Assembly: GCA_016844945.1 (NCBI GenBank)
Contig: JAERTJ010000084.1
Coordinates: 1 to 40,960, forward strand
From: Fidelibacterota bacterium
Lineage (GTDB): Bacteria; Fidelibacterota; UBA8477; JABMPR01
DNA: 40,960 nucleotides
Reading direction: 5' to 3'
The notes below the pieces were generated by a model. It was not told the DNA's origin. It did not search any database and worked only from the letters and a program-made list of their open reading frames with translations. Below, piece after piece: positions 1 through 8,468 of this stretch (positions are counted from its first letter, which is position 1; the number at the start of each line of letters is the position of its first letter). The position numbers were made by a program, and so were the translations under genes.

Positions 1-196
1 TGGGTCTGAATCGAAGCATTGGCTTTATTCCAAGACAAGCTCATAGACTTATTCAACTCCAGTGCAATGTGTGGATCTCTTAACATACAGATCAAGTTAT
101 TATGTGATTTTTCCATCGCCCAAGTCTAATGGACAAGCTCAACCACCGGATTTCTACCCTCAAATCGTTTGGGTAAATTTGTATCTGACAAAATCC

Positions 197-220
197 AAGC
201 AAGGATTCTAATCCTTGCTT
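197..220. promoter_or_regulatory. Perfect inverted repeat just upstream of the CotH gene
   Basis: Two perfectly complementary 11-base arms (197-207 and 210-220, AAGCAAGGATT/AATCCTTGCTT) are separated by only two bases. The repeat ends 14 bases before the CotH start codon. No long T-run follows, so it is a poor intrinsic terminator as read. It could be an operator, a structured 5' leader or the end of an upstream transcript. The rest of 1-234 holds no gene I can support; short open frames run in from the left edge and stop at about 46 and 83, and one may be the tail of an upstream gene. Confidence 0.45.
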
Positions 221-234
221 TGTAAATTGCCCCC

Positions 235-2568
235 ATGAAAGTCACCCTCAATCTGCTGCTGTTCCCCTTGCTTCTGCTTGCCAGTGATTTGGATCTGCTC
301 TATGATGACAGCGAGGTCGCAATCATTGAGATCACGATCGCACCTGAAGCCGTGGAATACATGTATCAAAATGTCCATAGTGATTCTATGCACCTGGCAA
401 CCATGCATTTTACCAATGCATATATCGATGAAACGATTGAAAATGTTGGCTTTCGTCTTCGTGGCAACACATCTAGAAATTCACAGAAAAAGTCATTCAA
501 GGTATCATTCAACAGTTTTGTACAGGGTCGGAAATTCTATGATGTCGAAAAACTGAATCTCAATGGCGAGCATAATGACCCCTCCATTATGCGCAGTAAA
601 ATCAATTGGGATCACTATCAAAAAATAGGTGTGGAAACTACAAGGGCAGCGCACTGTGCGTTGTATATCAATGATATCTATTATGGACTCTATATTTCAA
701 TTGAACATATCGATGATGAATTCCTGACAAACCATTTTGAGGATGATTCAGGCAATCTATGGAAGTGTCTCTGGCCAGCAGATCTCACTTATCGGGGTCC
801 CGACCCAGACGATTACCACCCATATAGTAGTGACACCAACCCTTATGAATTGAAGACAAACACAGAACTTTATGACTATGGTGAATTGGCTCGATTTATT
901 GATATCATCAACAACACACCGGCTGAAAACTTTGCTGATTCCCTGGAACAGGTGCTGGTCGTTCCTGAAGTTTTAAAATACGCTGCAGTGAATGTTCTCA
1001 CTGGAAATTGGGATGACTACTGGTTCCTGAGAAATAACTATTATCTCTACCACGAACCAGCCATTGATCGCTTTCACTGGATTCCCTATGACAATGATAA
1101 CAGCTTAGGTATAGATTGGTTCAATATTGACTGGACTCAGGTTAATCCTTACACGTTTGAAACCATTGATTCGGACCCCCGCCCACTGATGGAAAACATC
1201 ATGGCAAATGCCCAATACCGTAACTTATATACCCATTTCCTAGAATATTTTGTGGAGAATATCACAGATATGAATCTCTGGGAAACCAGATTGGATAGCC
1301 TTAAAGACATGATCACTCCCTGGGCTGAACTGGATACCTTTCGAACCCTGGACTACGGTTTTACCCTTCCAGATTTCCATCAATCATTTTCTCACAACGA
1401 CTATTCAAACCAGCATGTAAAAACAGGAATCAAGCAATTCATTAATCAACGACATGCTTCGCTGACGAATCAGTTGGGATATCTATCAGCTCCCCCAATC
1501 ATTTATGATATAGAGTATTGGCCACTGATTCCCGGACCCGATGACAGTATCTATGTGAGCGTTGCTGCTTTTAGTCCAACGGATCTGGATAGTCTCCAAA
1601 TTGCCTTCCATCCCGGTCACTGGGCAGTGGTTGAGAATTACCCGATGTACTTTACGCCTACTGAAAACCCGGCTACTATTGAAGAAGCTGATCGATGGTT
1701 AGGTGTTATTCCACCAATAGGTGATGTTGGTTTTGGCAGTATCCAGGTCTGGGCGACCGATCAAAATGGTGAAAGTATGGTTTACCCCCGTTCTGGTGTC
1801 ATCTCAATTCAGGTTCCTGTCGTGTCTGACAGCCCCTTAAAACTCAATGAATTTTTAGCCAGCAACAGCTCAATTAACACAGATGACTCAGGCGAATATG
1901 ATGATTGGTTGGAAATCTATAATTCAGGACCAGAAGATTTGTATCTAAGCGGGTATTACCTGACAGATGACCCCGACCATCTCACCAAGTGGATGTTTCC
2001 AATGGGAGGCATCGCTCTCGAAGCAGGCGGATTTCTCCTGGTATGGTGCGATGAAGATCAGGAACAGATGGGTGTACATACCAATTTCAAATTAAGTCGT
2101 GAGGGTGAATTTGTGGCTCTAGTCGCCCCAGATGGCGTCAGCATTATTGAATCAATTAATTTTGAAGCTCAGGAAACTGATGTCTCCTATGGCCGGTTAC
2201 CAGATGGTGGTGAGACCTGGCAACATTTTATGTCGCCTACACCGGGTGCAACAAACACATCAACCCATACTGAAAACATAGATCAATTACCCCAGGAAAT
2301 GAAATTATCTAATTTCCCCAACCCCTTTAATGCACAGACAATCATTCGCTATGAATTAACCGGTCAAGCCGCTGTCAACTTATCAATAATGGATGTGAAT
2401 GGACGTGTGGTGAAAACTCTCATCAATGATTACAAGACACTGGGCGGACATGAAGTTTCCTGGCAAGGTCTTAATAATCTGGGTAATCCAGTCTCTGCAG
2501 GTATCTACTTTATCCAACTTGAACAGGGCTCCAAGGCTTCAATACGGAAAATCCTGCTCCTGAAATAA
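235..2568 (+). CDS. Secreted CotH-like protein with lamin-tail and FlgD/T9SS-type C-terminal domains
   Basis: A 777-residue exported protein. A short hydrophobic signal (about residues 1-17) is followed by a CotH kinase-like region (about 25-420). Visible there are an LRGNTS element near residue 73 followed by a lysine pair, a GNWDDY...RNNYYLY block near 256, and PYDNDNS near 283, which matches the acidic metal-binding part of the family. A lamin-tail domain (about 535-680, starting LKLNEF) follows, then a C-terminal FlgD-Ig/type-IX-like sorting domain (about 690-777) with FPNPFN, GR-V-KTL and AGIYFIQL. CotH family members phosphorylate proteins or act as spore-coat or cell-surface proteins; secreted versions with this tail are common in FCB-group bacteria, where their role is unclear. 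The start follows no obvious Shine-Dalgarno site but begins the signal peptide cleanly. The domain calls are firm and the function is not. Confidence 0.9.
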   Translation: MKVTLNLLLFPLLLLASDLDLLYDDSEVAIIEITIAPEAVEYMYQNVHSDSMHLATMHFTNAYIDETIENVGFRLRGNTSRNSQKKSFKVSFNSFVQGRKFYDVEKLNLNGEHNDPSIMRSKINWDHYQKIGVETTRAAHCALYINDIYYGLYISIEHIDDEFLTNHFEDDSGNLWKCLWPADLTYRGPDPDDYHPYSSDTNPYELKTNTELYDYGELARFIDIINNTPAENFADSLEQVLVVPEVLKYAAVNVLTGNWDDYWFLRNNYYLYHEPAIDRFHWIPYDNDNSLGIDWFNIDWTQVNPYTFETIDSDPRPLMENIMANAQYRNLYTHFLEYFVENITDMNLWETRLDSLKDMITPWAELDTFRTLDYGFTLPDFHQSFSHNDYSNQHVKTGIKQFINQRHASLTNQLGYLSAPPIIYDIEYWPLIPGPDDSIYVSVAAFSPTDLDSLQIAFHPGHWAVVENYPMYFTPTENPATIEEADRWLGVIPPIGDVGFGSIQVWATDQNGESMVYPRSGVISIQVPVVSDSPLKLNEFLASNSSINTDDSGEYDDWLEIYNSGPEDLYLSGYYLTDDPDHLTKWMFPMGGIALEAGGFLLVWCDEDQEQMGVHTNFKLSREGEFVALVAPDGVSIIESINFEAQETDVSYGRLPDGGETWQHFMSPTPGATNTSTHTENIDQLPQEMKLSNFPNPFNAQTIIRYELTGQAAVNLSIMDVNGRVVKTLINDYKTLGGHEVSWQGLNNLGNPVSAGIYFIQLEQGSKASIRKILLLK

Positions 2569-2666
2569 TTCTAAACTAAAACCCACCTCATAAAATCGAA
2601 CTCAAATCGTTTAAGATTTCACACCATCAACACTTGATGAAATGCAAGTATCAGCATACCTTCCGC

Positions 2667-2682
2667 CAGGTTTTTTAACCTG
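2667..2682 (+). terminator. Weak hairpin after the CotH gene
   Basis: A CAGGTT-TTTT-AACCTG hairpin (6-base arms, 4-base loop) lies about 100 bases after the CotH stop. The following bases are only mildly T-rich (TCTTTA), so termination here is plausible but weak. The 2569-2769 gap holds nothing else I can support apart from the GGAG ribosome-binding site of the next gene. Confidence 0.3.
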
Positions 2683-2769
2683 TCTTTAGAGGGGAAACAC
2701 AGTTTTGAGTCTTTCTAGAATATGCAATTTTTTAGTTGTCACGAATAAGTAAAATTATTGGAGATTATT

Positions 2770-3219
2770 ATGAGTCTATCACCTGCTTTGATCTGGTTTA
2801 TTATCGGTGTCGTATTTGTCATCGTTGAGCTGCTCATCCCGGGATTTATCTTTATCTTTTTTACCGCTGGTGCCTGGATTACTGGGTTGTCGATCTGGAT
2901 GTTTGATGTTGGAATCACCACCCAGGTTATCGTCTTTATTATTTCCTCACTTATCCTACTTTTTTCCTTACGAAAATACAGCATGGAAACTTTTAAAGGG
3001 AGTAAACGCGAATCTGTGGATGACGAATACGCCTCATCGAAAATTGGTAAGAAGGCAGTGGTCACTAAAGCAATCTCACCGGGTCATGCTGGAGAAGTAA
3101 AATTCAGTGGCAGTTTCTGGACAGCTGAAGCGGATACAGAAATAGCAGAAGGTGAAACCGTAATCATCGAAAGACAGGAATCTGAAGATGGTCTGACTTT
3201 TAAAGTAAAACAAGTATAG
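2770..3219 (+). CDS. Short NfeD-family membrane protein
   Basis: A 149-residue protein with hydrophobic segments at about residues 4-75 and a C-terminal soluble domain (about 90-149) with the GKKAVVTKAISPG and GETVIIER strands of the NfeD OB-fold. This is the short NfeD type, without the N-terminal ClpP-like protease domain. Family members are thought to work with SPFH/stomatin proteins in membrane microdomains. The next gene, 11 bases downstream, is exactly such an SPFH protein, so the two form an operon. The ATG at 2770 is preferred over the upstream in-frame TTG at 2758, because GGAG at 2760-2763 sits six bases before it. Confidence 0.9.
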   Translation: MSLSPALIWFIIGVVFVIVELLIPGFIFIFFTAGAWITGLSIWMFDVGITTQVIVFIISSLILLFSLRKYSMETFKGSKRESVDDEYASSKIGKKAVVTKAISPGHAGEVKFSGSFWTAEADTEIAEGETVIIERQESEDGLTFKVKQV

Positions 3220-3230
3220 GGGAATGCATC

Positions 3231-4166
3231 ATGGGTGAATCATTAATTGTTGTTGGTATACTGGCAATCATCGTTGTTGGTCTGTTGGCTAAAACTGCTG
3301 TGGTGGTACCACAGAGATCTGAATATATAATAGAGCGTCTGGGAAAATATAGTAATACCCTCAGCGCTGGTTTCCATATCCTGGTTCCTTTTCTGGATAA
3401 GATTGCCTACAAACGTTCTCTCAAGGAAGAGGTGATGGATATCCCATCACAAGATTGTATCACCACTGATAATGTCTCTGTATCAGTCGATGGGGTCCTG
3501 TATTTACAGGTGATCGACAGTAAACTGTCTGCATACGGTATTGATAATTATCGCCTGGCAGCCAGCCAGCTCGCACAGACCTCCTTACGTTCTGTGTTGG
3601 GAAAAATTGAGCTGGATCGCACCTTTGAGGAGCGGGAAACCCTGAACCAGAAAGTGGTCGCAGCCATTGACGAAGCTGCACAAAACTGGGGGGTTAAAGT
3701 CCTACGCTATGAAATCAAGGATATCACACCTCCACAAAGTGTCATGGATGCCATGGAAAAGCAGATGAAGGCAGAACGAGAAAAGCGTGCTGCAATTGCT
3801 ACATCTGAGGGTGACAGACAATCCAGAATCAATCGCGCTGAAGGTCTCAAAAAGGAAGCCATTGAAGTCTCTGAGGGTGAAAAGCAGAAACGAATCAATG
3901 AGGCTGAAGGTCAGGCGAAGGAAATTGAACTCATTGCTCATGCAACGGCTGAAGGAATTGACAGAATCGCACAGGCTCTAAGTAAATCTGGTGGTAAAAC
4001 GGCTGCGAATTTACGGGTGGCAGAAAAATATGTCGCTGAGTTTGGCAACCTTGCCAAGGAAAATAACACCATGATTATCCCCACGAATATGGGCGATATC
4101 TCATCGGTGGTGGCAACAGCCATGTCAGTTCTGGAGCACGCAAAACAACCTGAGCCAGAGGAATAA
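3231..4166 (+). CDS. SPFH/stomatin-like protein (paraslipin/QmcA type)
   Basis: A 311-residue protein with one N-terminal membrane segment (about 4-24), the SPFH/band-7 domain (about 25-185, including VVVPQRSEYIIERLGKY and GLGKIELDRTFEER-like sequence), and a long charged helix (about 185-245) with repeated 'EG-(K/R)Q-(K/S)RIN(R/E)AEG' units that will form a coiled coil. Family members oligomerise at the inner membrane, organise lipid-protein domains and modulate FtsH-type proteolysis or membrane fluidity. It follows the NfeD gene by 11 bases, the standard pairing for this family. Length and domain order are normal. The exact subfamily (QmcA-like versus slipin) is inferred from overall resemblance. 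Confidence 0.93.
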   Translation: MGESLIVVGILAIIVVGLLAKTAVVVPQRSEYIIERLGKYSNTLSAGFHILVPFLDKIAYKRSLKEEVMDIPSQDCITTDNVSVSVDGVLYLQVIDSKLSAYGIDNYRLAASQLAQTSLRSVLGKIELDRTFEERETLNQKVVAAIDEAAQNWGVKVLRYEIKDITPPQSVMDAMEKQMKAEREKRAAIATSEGDRQSRINRAEGLKKEAIEVSEGEKQKRINEAEGQAKEIELIAHATAEGIDRIAQALSKSGGKTAANLRVAEKYVAEFGNLAKENNTMIIPTNMGDISSVVATAMSVLEHAKQPEPEE

Positions 4167-4220
4167 GAGCCGGTTTAGAACCACTATATCATGGTTTTGC
4201 AAGGGTCTGCCTGATTTATC

Positions 4221-4263
4221 GGAGGTAGAAAAAATGATAATACATAGAAGTGAGTTGAGATGA
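4221..4263 (+). promoter_or_regulatory. Leader micro-ORF with strong ribosome-binding site, coupled to the nitroreductase
   Basis: A very good Shine-Dalgarno GGAGGT (4221-4226) stands seven bases before an ATG at 4234 that opens a nine-codon frame, MIIHRSELR. Its TGA stop (4261-4263) overlaps the nitroreductase ATG (4260-4262) as ATGA. The nitroreductase start itself has only a poor Shine-Dalgarno. This layout suggests translational coupling or a regulatory leader peptide. A small hairpin (AACCA/TGGTT, 4179-4196) precedes it. That the peptide is translated is inference; the sequence layout is directly visible. Confidence 0.5.
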
Positions 4264-5042
4264 ACCACACGATCGAAGTGATTAACAACCGTAAATCCAT
4301 AAGAGCGTATAGTGATGTACCTATTTCTCAAGCACAAAAAGATGTAATTCTCAATGCTGCCTTACGCTCGCCCACGGCAGGGAACATGATGCTCTATTCC
4401 ATCATAGACGTGATGGATCAAAAGAAAAAGGATCAACTTGTAAAAACCTGCGACAACCAACCCTTTATTGCCAGGGCACCCTATGTTTTACTCTTTTTAG
4501 CCGATTACCAGCGCTGGCAGGATTACTTCATCCAGTCAGGTGTTTCCGAAATGTGTTCAGATGCAGGTGCTTCCATGCGCAAACCTGCAGAAGGCGATCT
4601 GTTTCTCGCCTGTTGTGATGCCTTAATCGCTGCCCAAACAGCCGTAATTGCCGCTGAATCTATGGGGATTGGTTCTTGTTATATTGGTGATATCATGGAA
4701 AACTATGAAATTCACAAAGAAATGTTCAAGCTGCCTAAATACGTTTTTCCCATCACAATGGTTTGCTTTGGCTACCCCACCCAGCAACAGTTGGATCGTG
4801 ACTTTACAGAACGTTTTGACCAGAAACATGTTGTTTATCAGGACCAATACAAGCGATTAACTTCAGATGATTTCGAAGGCATGTTTGAATCGCGTCAGAG
4901 TCAGATTTTCGGTGATCGCGAGCCTCCTAAGGGAGTAAAAAACCTGGGTCAGTTCATGTACAAGCGAAAATTTGATTCAGAGTTTTCCAGAGAAATGAAT
5001 CGCTCTGTGCAAACCATTTTGAAATCATGGGTCAATGAGTAA
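4260..5042 (+). CDS. Nitroreductase-family flavoprotein (NfsA/FRP-like)
   Basis: A 260-residue FMN-dependent oxidoreductase of the nitroreductase superfamily, about the length of the NfsA/flavin-reductase branch. The N-terminal NNRKSIRAYSDVPIS (about residues 9-23) is the FMN-phosphate-binding signature. It is followed by ALRSPTAGNMMLY, AAESMGIGSCYIGDI (about 125-145) and a FGYPTQQ segment near 170. Members reduce nitro compounds, quinones or flavins with NAD(P)H in the cytoplasm. The start is fixed by the family N-terminus even though its own ribosome site is weak; translation is probably coupled to the nine-codon leader whose stop overlaps this start. Substrate cannot be told from sequence. 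Confidence 0.9.
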   Translation: MNHTIEVINNRKSIRAYSDVPISQAQKDVILNAALRSPTAGNMMLYSIIDVMDQKKKDQLVKTCDNQPFIARAPYVLLFLADYQRWQDYFIQSGVSEMCSDAGASMRKPAEGDLFLACCDALIAAQTAVIAAESMGIGSCYIGDIMENYEIHKEMFKLPKYVFPITMVCFGYPTQQQLDRDFTERFDQKHVVYQDQYKRLTSDDFEGMFESRQSQIFGDREPPKGVKNLGQFMYKRKFDSEFSREMNRSVQTILKSWVNE

Positions 5043-5115
5043 AATAGCAGTATTCATCCCAAAGAAAGTTTGAAGCGGATCCTGATACTAGGGTGTGCAT
5101 GCAATCTGAGGAATT

Positions 5116-6057
5116 ATGAAAGCAGTCATCTGTACCAAATATGGACCTCCAGAGGTTCTAGAGATTCAGGATATTGCAAAACCCAACCCCAAAGACAATG
5201 AGGTTCTGGTAAAAATTCACGCAACAACTGTGCATGTCGGTGATACCAAAATTCGGGGGTTCAGACCCGGTCTGGGAAAGATTCAGGATTTCATGTTTAA
5301 GCCTATCATGCGATTTATGATTGGATTTAAAGGACCCCGTAAAAAGGTGTTGGGAATGGAACTCGCTGGATCGATTGAAGAAGTTGGAAAAGATGTCGAG
5401 CTGTTTAAGAGGGGCGACAGAGTCTTTGCCGCGACAGAGTCAAATTTTGGGGCTTATGCAGAGTATATATGTGTACCCGAGAAGAGTGCTATGGCAGAGA
5501 TACCTGTAAACATGTCATTTGAAGAAGCAGCACCCATTGCCAATGGAGGGATTACCGCTCTGCGTTTTATGAGAAAAGCAAACATTCAGCCGGATCAAAA
5601 GGTTCTTATATATGGTGCTTCAGGAAGTGTTGGAAGTTATGCGGTCCAGCTTGCCAGGCATTTCGGAGCAAGTGTAGTCGGTGTTTGCAGTACGACAAAT
5701 GTGGAGATGGTACGTTCACTGGGCGTAGATAGGGTGATTGACTATACTCAAGAAGATTATACGAAAAGCAGTGAACTATATGACGTTATTTTTGATGCGG
5801 TAGGAATGGTCTCACCTGCTCAGAGTAAAAGAGCACTCAAACCAGAAGGCATGTATCTAAACGTACTGAGGTCTTCCGGTGGATTAAAATTGTATGGCGA
5901 AGAGTTGAACTATCTCCAGAACCTGATGGCAAAAGGAGAGCTTCGAGCAGTCATAGATAAACGATTTTCTCTGGATCAAATAGTAGAGGCTCACAGGTAT
6001 GTCGATAAGGGGCATAAAAAGGGCAATGTGATTGTCACGGTGATAGCAGAAACCTGA
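5116..6057 (+). CDS. MDR-family NAD(P)-dependent oxidoreductase (quinone-reductase-like)
   Basis: A 313-residue medium-chain dehydrogenase/reductase of the zinc-independent quinone-oxidoreductase/enoyl-reductase type. It has a GroES-like N-terminal half (MKAVICTKYGPPEVLEIQD; GMELAGSIEEVGKDV near 78-93) and a Rossmann nucleotide-binding loop GASGSVG at residues 167-173, followed by AVQLARHFGA. The usual structural-zinc cysteine cluster is absent. Family members reduce quinones or activated double bonds with NADPH. It lies about 70 bases after the nitroreductase in the same direction, so the two may share a transcript and a role in detoxifying electrophiles or quinones (inference). GAGGA before the ATG supports the start. 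Confidence 0.9.
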   Translation: MKAVICTKYGPPEVLEIQDIAKPNPKDNEVLVKIHATTVHVGDTKIRGFRPGLGKIQDFMFKPIMRFMIGFKGPRKKVLGMELAGSIEEVGKDVELFKRGDRVFAATESNFGAYAEYICVPEKSAMAEIPVNMSFEEAAPIANGGITALRFMRKANIQPDQKVLIYGASGSVGSYAVQLARHFGASVVGVCSTTNVEMVRSLGVDRVIDYTQEDYTKSSELYDVIFDAVGMVSPAQSKRALKPEGMYLNVLRSSGGLKLYGEELNYLQNLMAKGELRAVIDKRFSLDQIVEAHRYVDKGHKKGNVIVTVIAET

Positions 6058-6091
6058 TATTGTAAGTCGAAATAGTTCGAAGCGAAAATAG

Positions 6092-6655
6092 ATGACAAGT
6101 AGCTTCACGAAATTGAGAAACTTTATTCTAATTCTATTACTCATACCGGTCTACGCGTATGATGCTGATGTCAAAGATAAATTGGAATTCGGTGGAATTC
6201 TGGGGTGGGGATCCCCTCTGGGCTTTGGAGTAGAGGGTGGTATTTTTAATACTCCACATACTGCAATTACTGGAGGACTGGGGTTCAGTATGTCAGGATT
6301 GAAACTTGGTATCGGTGCAAAATACTTATTGAGTCCTGAAAAAATGATCACCCCCTTGGCAGGGGTTTATCTATCGCGTTCCAGCGGATTGTCAAATCTC
6401 AATGTTTCTGTGAACCAGGATGCGGCAGTTTATCGCATCGATCCTGCATTACTCCTGACACTAAGAAGTGGCCTCAGATTTCAGAGTGGATTTATCACCC
6501 TTTCTGGACATGTTGGATATGGCTTTGTTTTAAGTGGTGGAGGATCTGAGTATCTATCTGGAAGTGATTCAGAAGATGTTTCCAGATTTGCTGGCTTTAT
6601 GGAGCCGGGTGGAATAGAAATATCAGTGGGGGCAGGACTTCGATTACCAATATGA
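6092..6655 (+). CDS. Small exported beta-barrel-like protein, function unknown
   Basis: I do not recognise a family. The 187-residue product begins with a basic then hydrophobic signal (LILLLIPVYAY, cleavage near residue 22). It continues with alternating polar/hydrophobic, glycine-rich strands (GGILGWGSPLGFGVEGG, ITGGLGFSMSG, GAKYLL, LSGHVGYGFVLSGGG) and ends ISVGAGLRLPI. This pattern fits a small outer-membrane beta-barrel or a periplasmic beta protein. It is 34 bases downstream of the oxidoreductase but shares no obvious pathway with it. The 6656-6796 gap after it shows no clear terminator. Confidence 0.65.
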   Translation: MTSSFTKLRNFILILLLIPVYAYDADVKDKLEFGGILGWGSPLGFGVEGGIFNTPHTAITGGLGFSMSGLKLGIGAKYLLSPEKMITPLAGVYLSRSSGLSNLNVSVNQDAAVYRIDPALLLTLRSGLRFQSGFITLSGHVGYGFVLSGGGSEYLSGSDSEDVSRFAGFMEPGGIEISVGAGLRLPI

Positions 6656-6796
6656 GTTCGTGGGTTGTCCCTCAAACAACATTCACTTTCTTAATGAATA
6701 AGAATGCAAGTGAAGTGCCATATGCATTTGAGATTTATTGGGCGAGTAGATTTTCAAATATTGAAACATAGAACCTAAGGAAGAGGATACAACCCA

Positions 6797-8455
6797 ATGA
6801 AACATTCAATAACAGGTCTCATAATTATCCTCATGTTACAGCATTTATCCTGCACGGTGACCCCACCAGCAGATATCATTTATACCAATGCCTCAATCTG
6901 GACGGGCACTTCGGATGGAACCCAATCAGAAGCAATTGCAGTCAGTAATGAAGAAATCGTTGGTGTGGGATCTTCAAAAGAAGTGATGAAATATAAGGGC
7001 TCGGACACCCGTGTTGTCGATCTGGCAGGGAAGCTGGTTTTGCCTGGTTTCATAGATGCACATACCCATTTTATTGATGCGGGAATCGCGCTGAATTATG
7101 TCGATTTAAGAGGGTCAGAATCTCCTGTCGAATTTGCTCAACGGATTGGTGACTTTGCGAAAACCCTAACCCCGGGTAGATGGATTATAGAAGGGGGCTG
7201 GGATCATGAGCGTTGGGGGGGTGAACTGCCTCACAAAGCCTGGATTGATAGCCTGACACCCGATAATCCAGTATTTGTGAGCCGTACAGATGGTCATATG
7301 GGGCTGGCTAACTCCCTGGCTCTAGAGCTGGCTAAAATCACCAGTGAGACGCCAAACCCTGGAGATGGTGTCATCGTGATCGACCCAGAATCGGGTCAAC
7401 CTACTGGAATTTTAAAAGACAATGCCATGGGTCTGATCTGGTCTGTTGTACCTGAGTGGACAGAGGCTGAATTGGATGAGGCCAATCAGCGTGCCATTGA
7501 GCATTCCCTGAAAAGAGGTGTGACCCAGATTCATAACATGGGGACGTGGTCACATCTGGAAACCTTCAAACGTTTTCATGATCAGGGGCAACTCAAGCTA
7601 CGTGTCCACAGCTATGTTCCACTCTATAGTTGGTCACGTCTGGCTGAATATGTGGATAAAAATGGACGGGGGGATGATTGGCTGCGTTGGGGTGGACTTA
7701 AGGGTTTTGTGGATGGCTCTCTGGGATCAACAACAGCCTGGTTTTATGAACCCTATAGTGACGAACCTGCAACATCTGGTCTCGTGGTGAACGACCTGGA
7801 TAAACTCAATCAACAAATCATTTCAGCGGATGCTGCCGGACTGCAGGTTGCCATACATGCTATTGGTGATCAAGCCAATGACTGGCTGCTGAATAGTTAT
7901 GAGCAGGCGGCTCAGACCAATGGTAAACGCGATAGACGTTTCCGCATAGAGCACGCTCAACACCTGACACCTGAAGCCATTCCACGTTTTGCATCCCAGG
8001 GTGTGATTCCATCCATGCAAGCCTATCATGCCATCGATGATGGACGTTGGGCGGAAAAGCGGATTGGTCCTGAACGCATCAAAACGACATATCCTTTCAG
8101 ATCCCTCCTGGATAAAAAATCACCACTGGCATTTGGTTCAGATTGGTCTGTAGCTCCCATTGATCCACTCCTGGGGATATACGCAGCCGTCACACGTCGA
8201 ACCCTGGATGATGCCAATCCTCAGGGCTGGGTACCAGAAGAAAAGATTACAGTGGAAGAGGCTGTCAGAGCTTATACCTCAGCCAATGCCTACGCAGGCT
8301 TCCAGGAAGACCGAATCGGTACCCTTGAAGCAGGAAAGCTGGCTGACTTTATTGTGCTCTCTGAGGATATTTTTTCCATTGACCCCAATACCATCGATCA
8401 AGTCAAGGTTCTACGCACCGTTGTAGGCGGAGTTGAGCAATACGTCTTAGAATAG
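6797..8455 (+). CDS. Exported YtcJ-like amidohydrolase (amidohydrolase 3 family)
   Basis: A 552-residue metal-dependent hydrolase. The N-terminal hydrophobic segment ends in LSC (Cys near residue 19), so it is probably a lipoprotein, although the residue three before Cys is His, which is off-consensus. Catalytic-core signatures: PGFIDAHTHF with metal-binding H89 and H91; GGWDHERW; RTDGHMGLANSLAL; GSLGSTTAWF; HAIGDQAND; RFRIEHAQH; and FGSDWSVAP near the end. A C-terminal beta-sandwich piece (EDRIGTLEAGKLADFIVL) closes the fold. YtcJ-type enzymes hydrolyse amide, N-formyl or related C-N bonds; substrate is unknown. A paralogue without a signal peptide lies at 33594-35177. The next gene follows after 13 bases. 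Confidence 0.9.
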   Translation: MKHSITGLIIILMLQHLSCTVTPPADIIYTNASIWTGTSDGTQSEAIAVSNEEIVGVGSSKEVMKYKGSDTRVVDLAGKLVLPGFIDAHTHFIDAGIALNYVDLRGSESPVEFAQRIGDFAKTLTPGRWIIEGGWDHERWGGELPHKAWIDSLTPDNPVFVSRTDGHMGLANSLALELAKITSETPNPGDGVIVIDPESGQPTGILKDNAMGLIWSVVPEWTEAELDEANQRAIEHSLKRGVTQIHNMGTWSHLETFKRFHDQGQLKLRVHSYVPLYSWSRLAEYVDKNGRGDDWLRWGGLKGFVDGSLGSTTAWFYEPYSDEPATSGLVVNDLDKLNQQIISADAAGLQVAIHAIGDQANDWLLNSYEQAAQTNGKRDRRFRIEHAQHLTPEAIPRFASQGVIPSMQAYHAIDDGRWAEKRIGPERIKTTYPFRSLLDKKSPLAFGSDWSVAPIDPLLGIYAAVTRRTLDDANPQGWVPEEKITVEEAVRAYTSANAYAGFQEDRIGTLEAGKLADFIVLSEDIFSIDPNTIDQVKVLRTVVGGVEQYVLE

Positions 8456-8468
8456 GAATCAGAGTCTA

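Noticed and set aside
174..181. TAAATTTG, a match to the Bacteroidetes -7 promoter element
   Set aside because: No convincing -33 TTTG at the right distance, the phylum is not settled, and the motif is expected by chance in AT-rich sequence.
2739..3065. 108-codon - strand open frame over the NfeD gene
   Set aside because: It is the antisense shadow of a well-supported NfeD protein, with no domain and no ribosome-binding site.
5099..5119. Six-codon frame MQSEEL ending as ATGA at the oxidoreductase start
   Set aside because: The oxidoreductase has its own good GAGGA site, and any gene starting ATGA will end upstream frames this way, so chance is a fair explanation.
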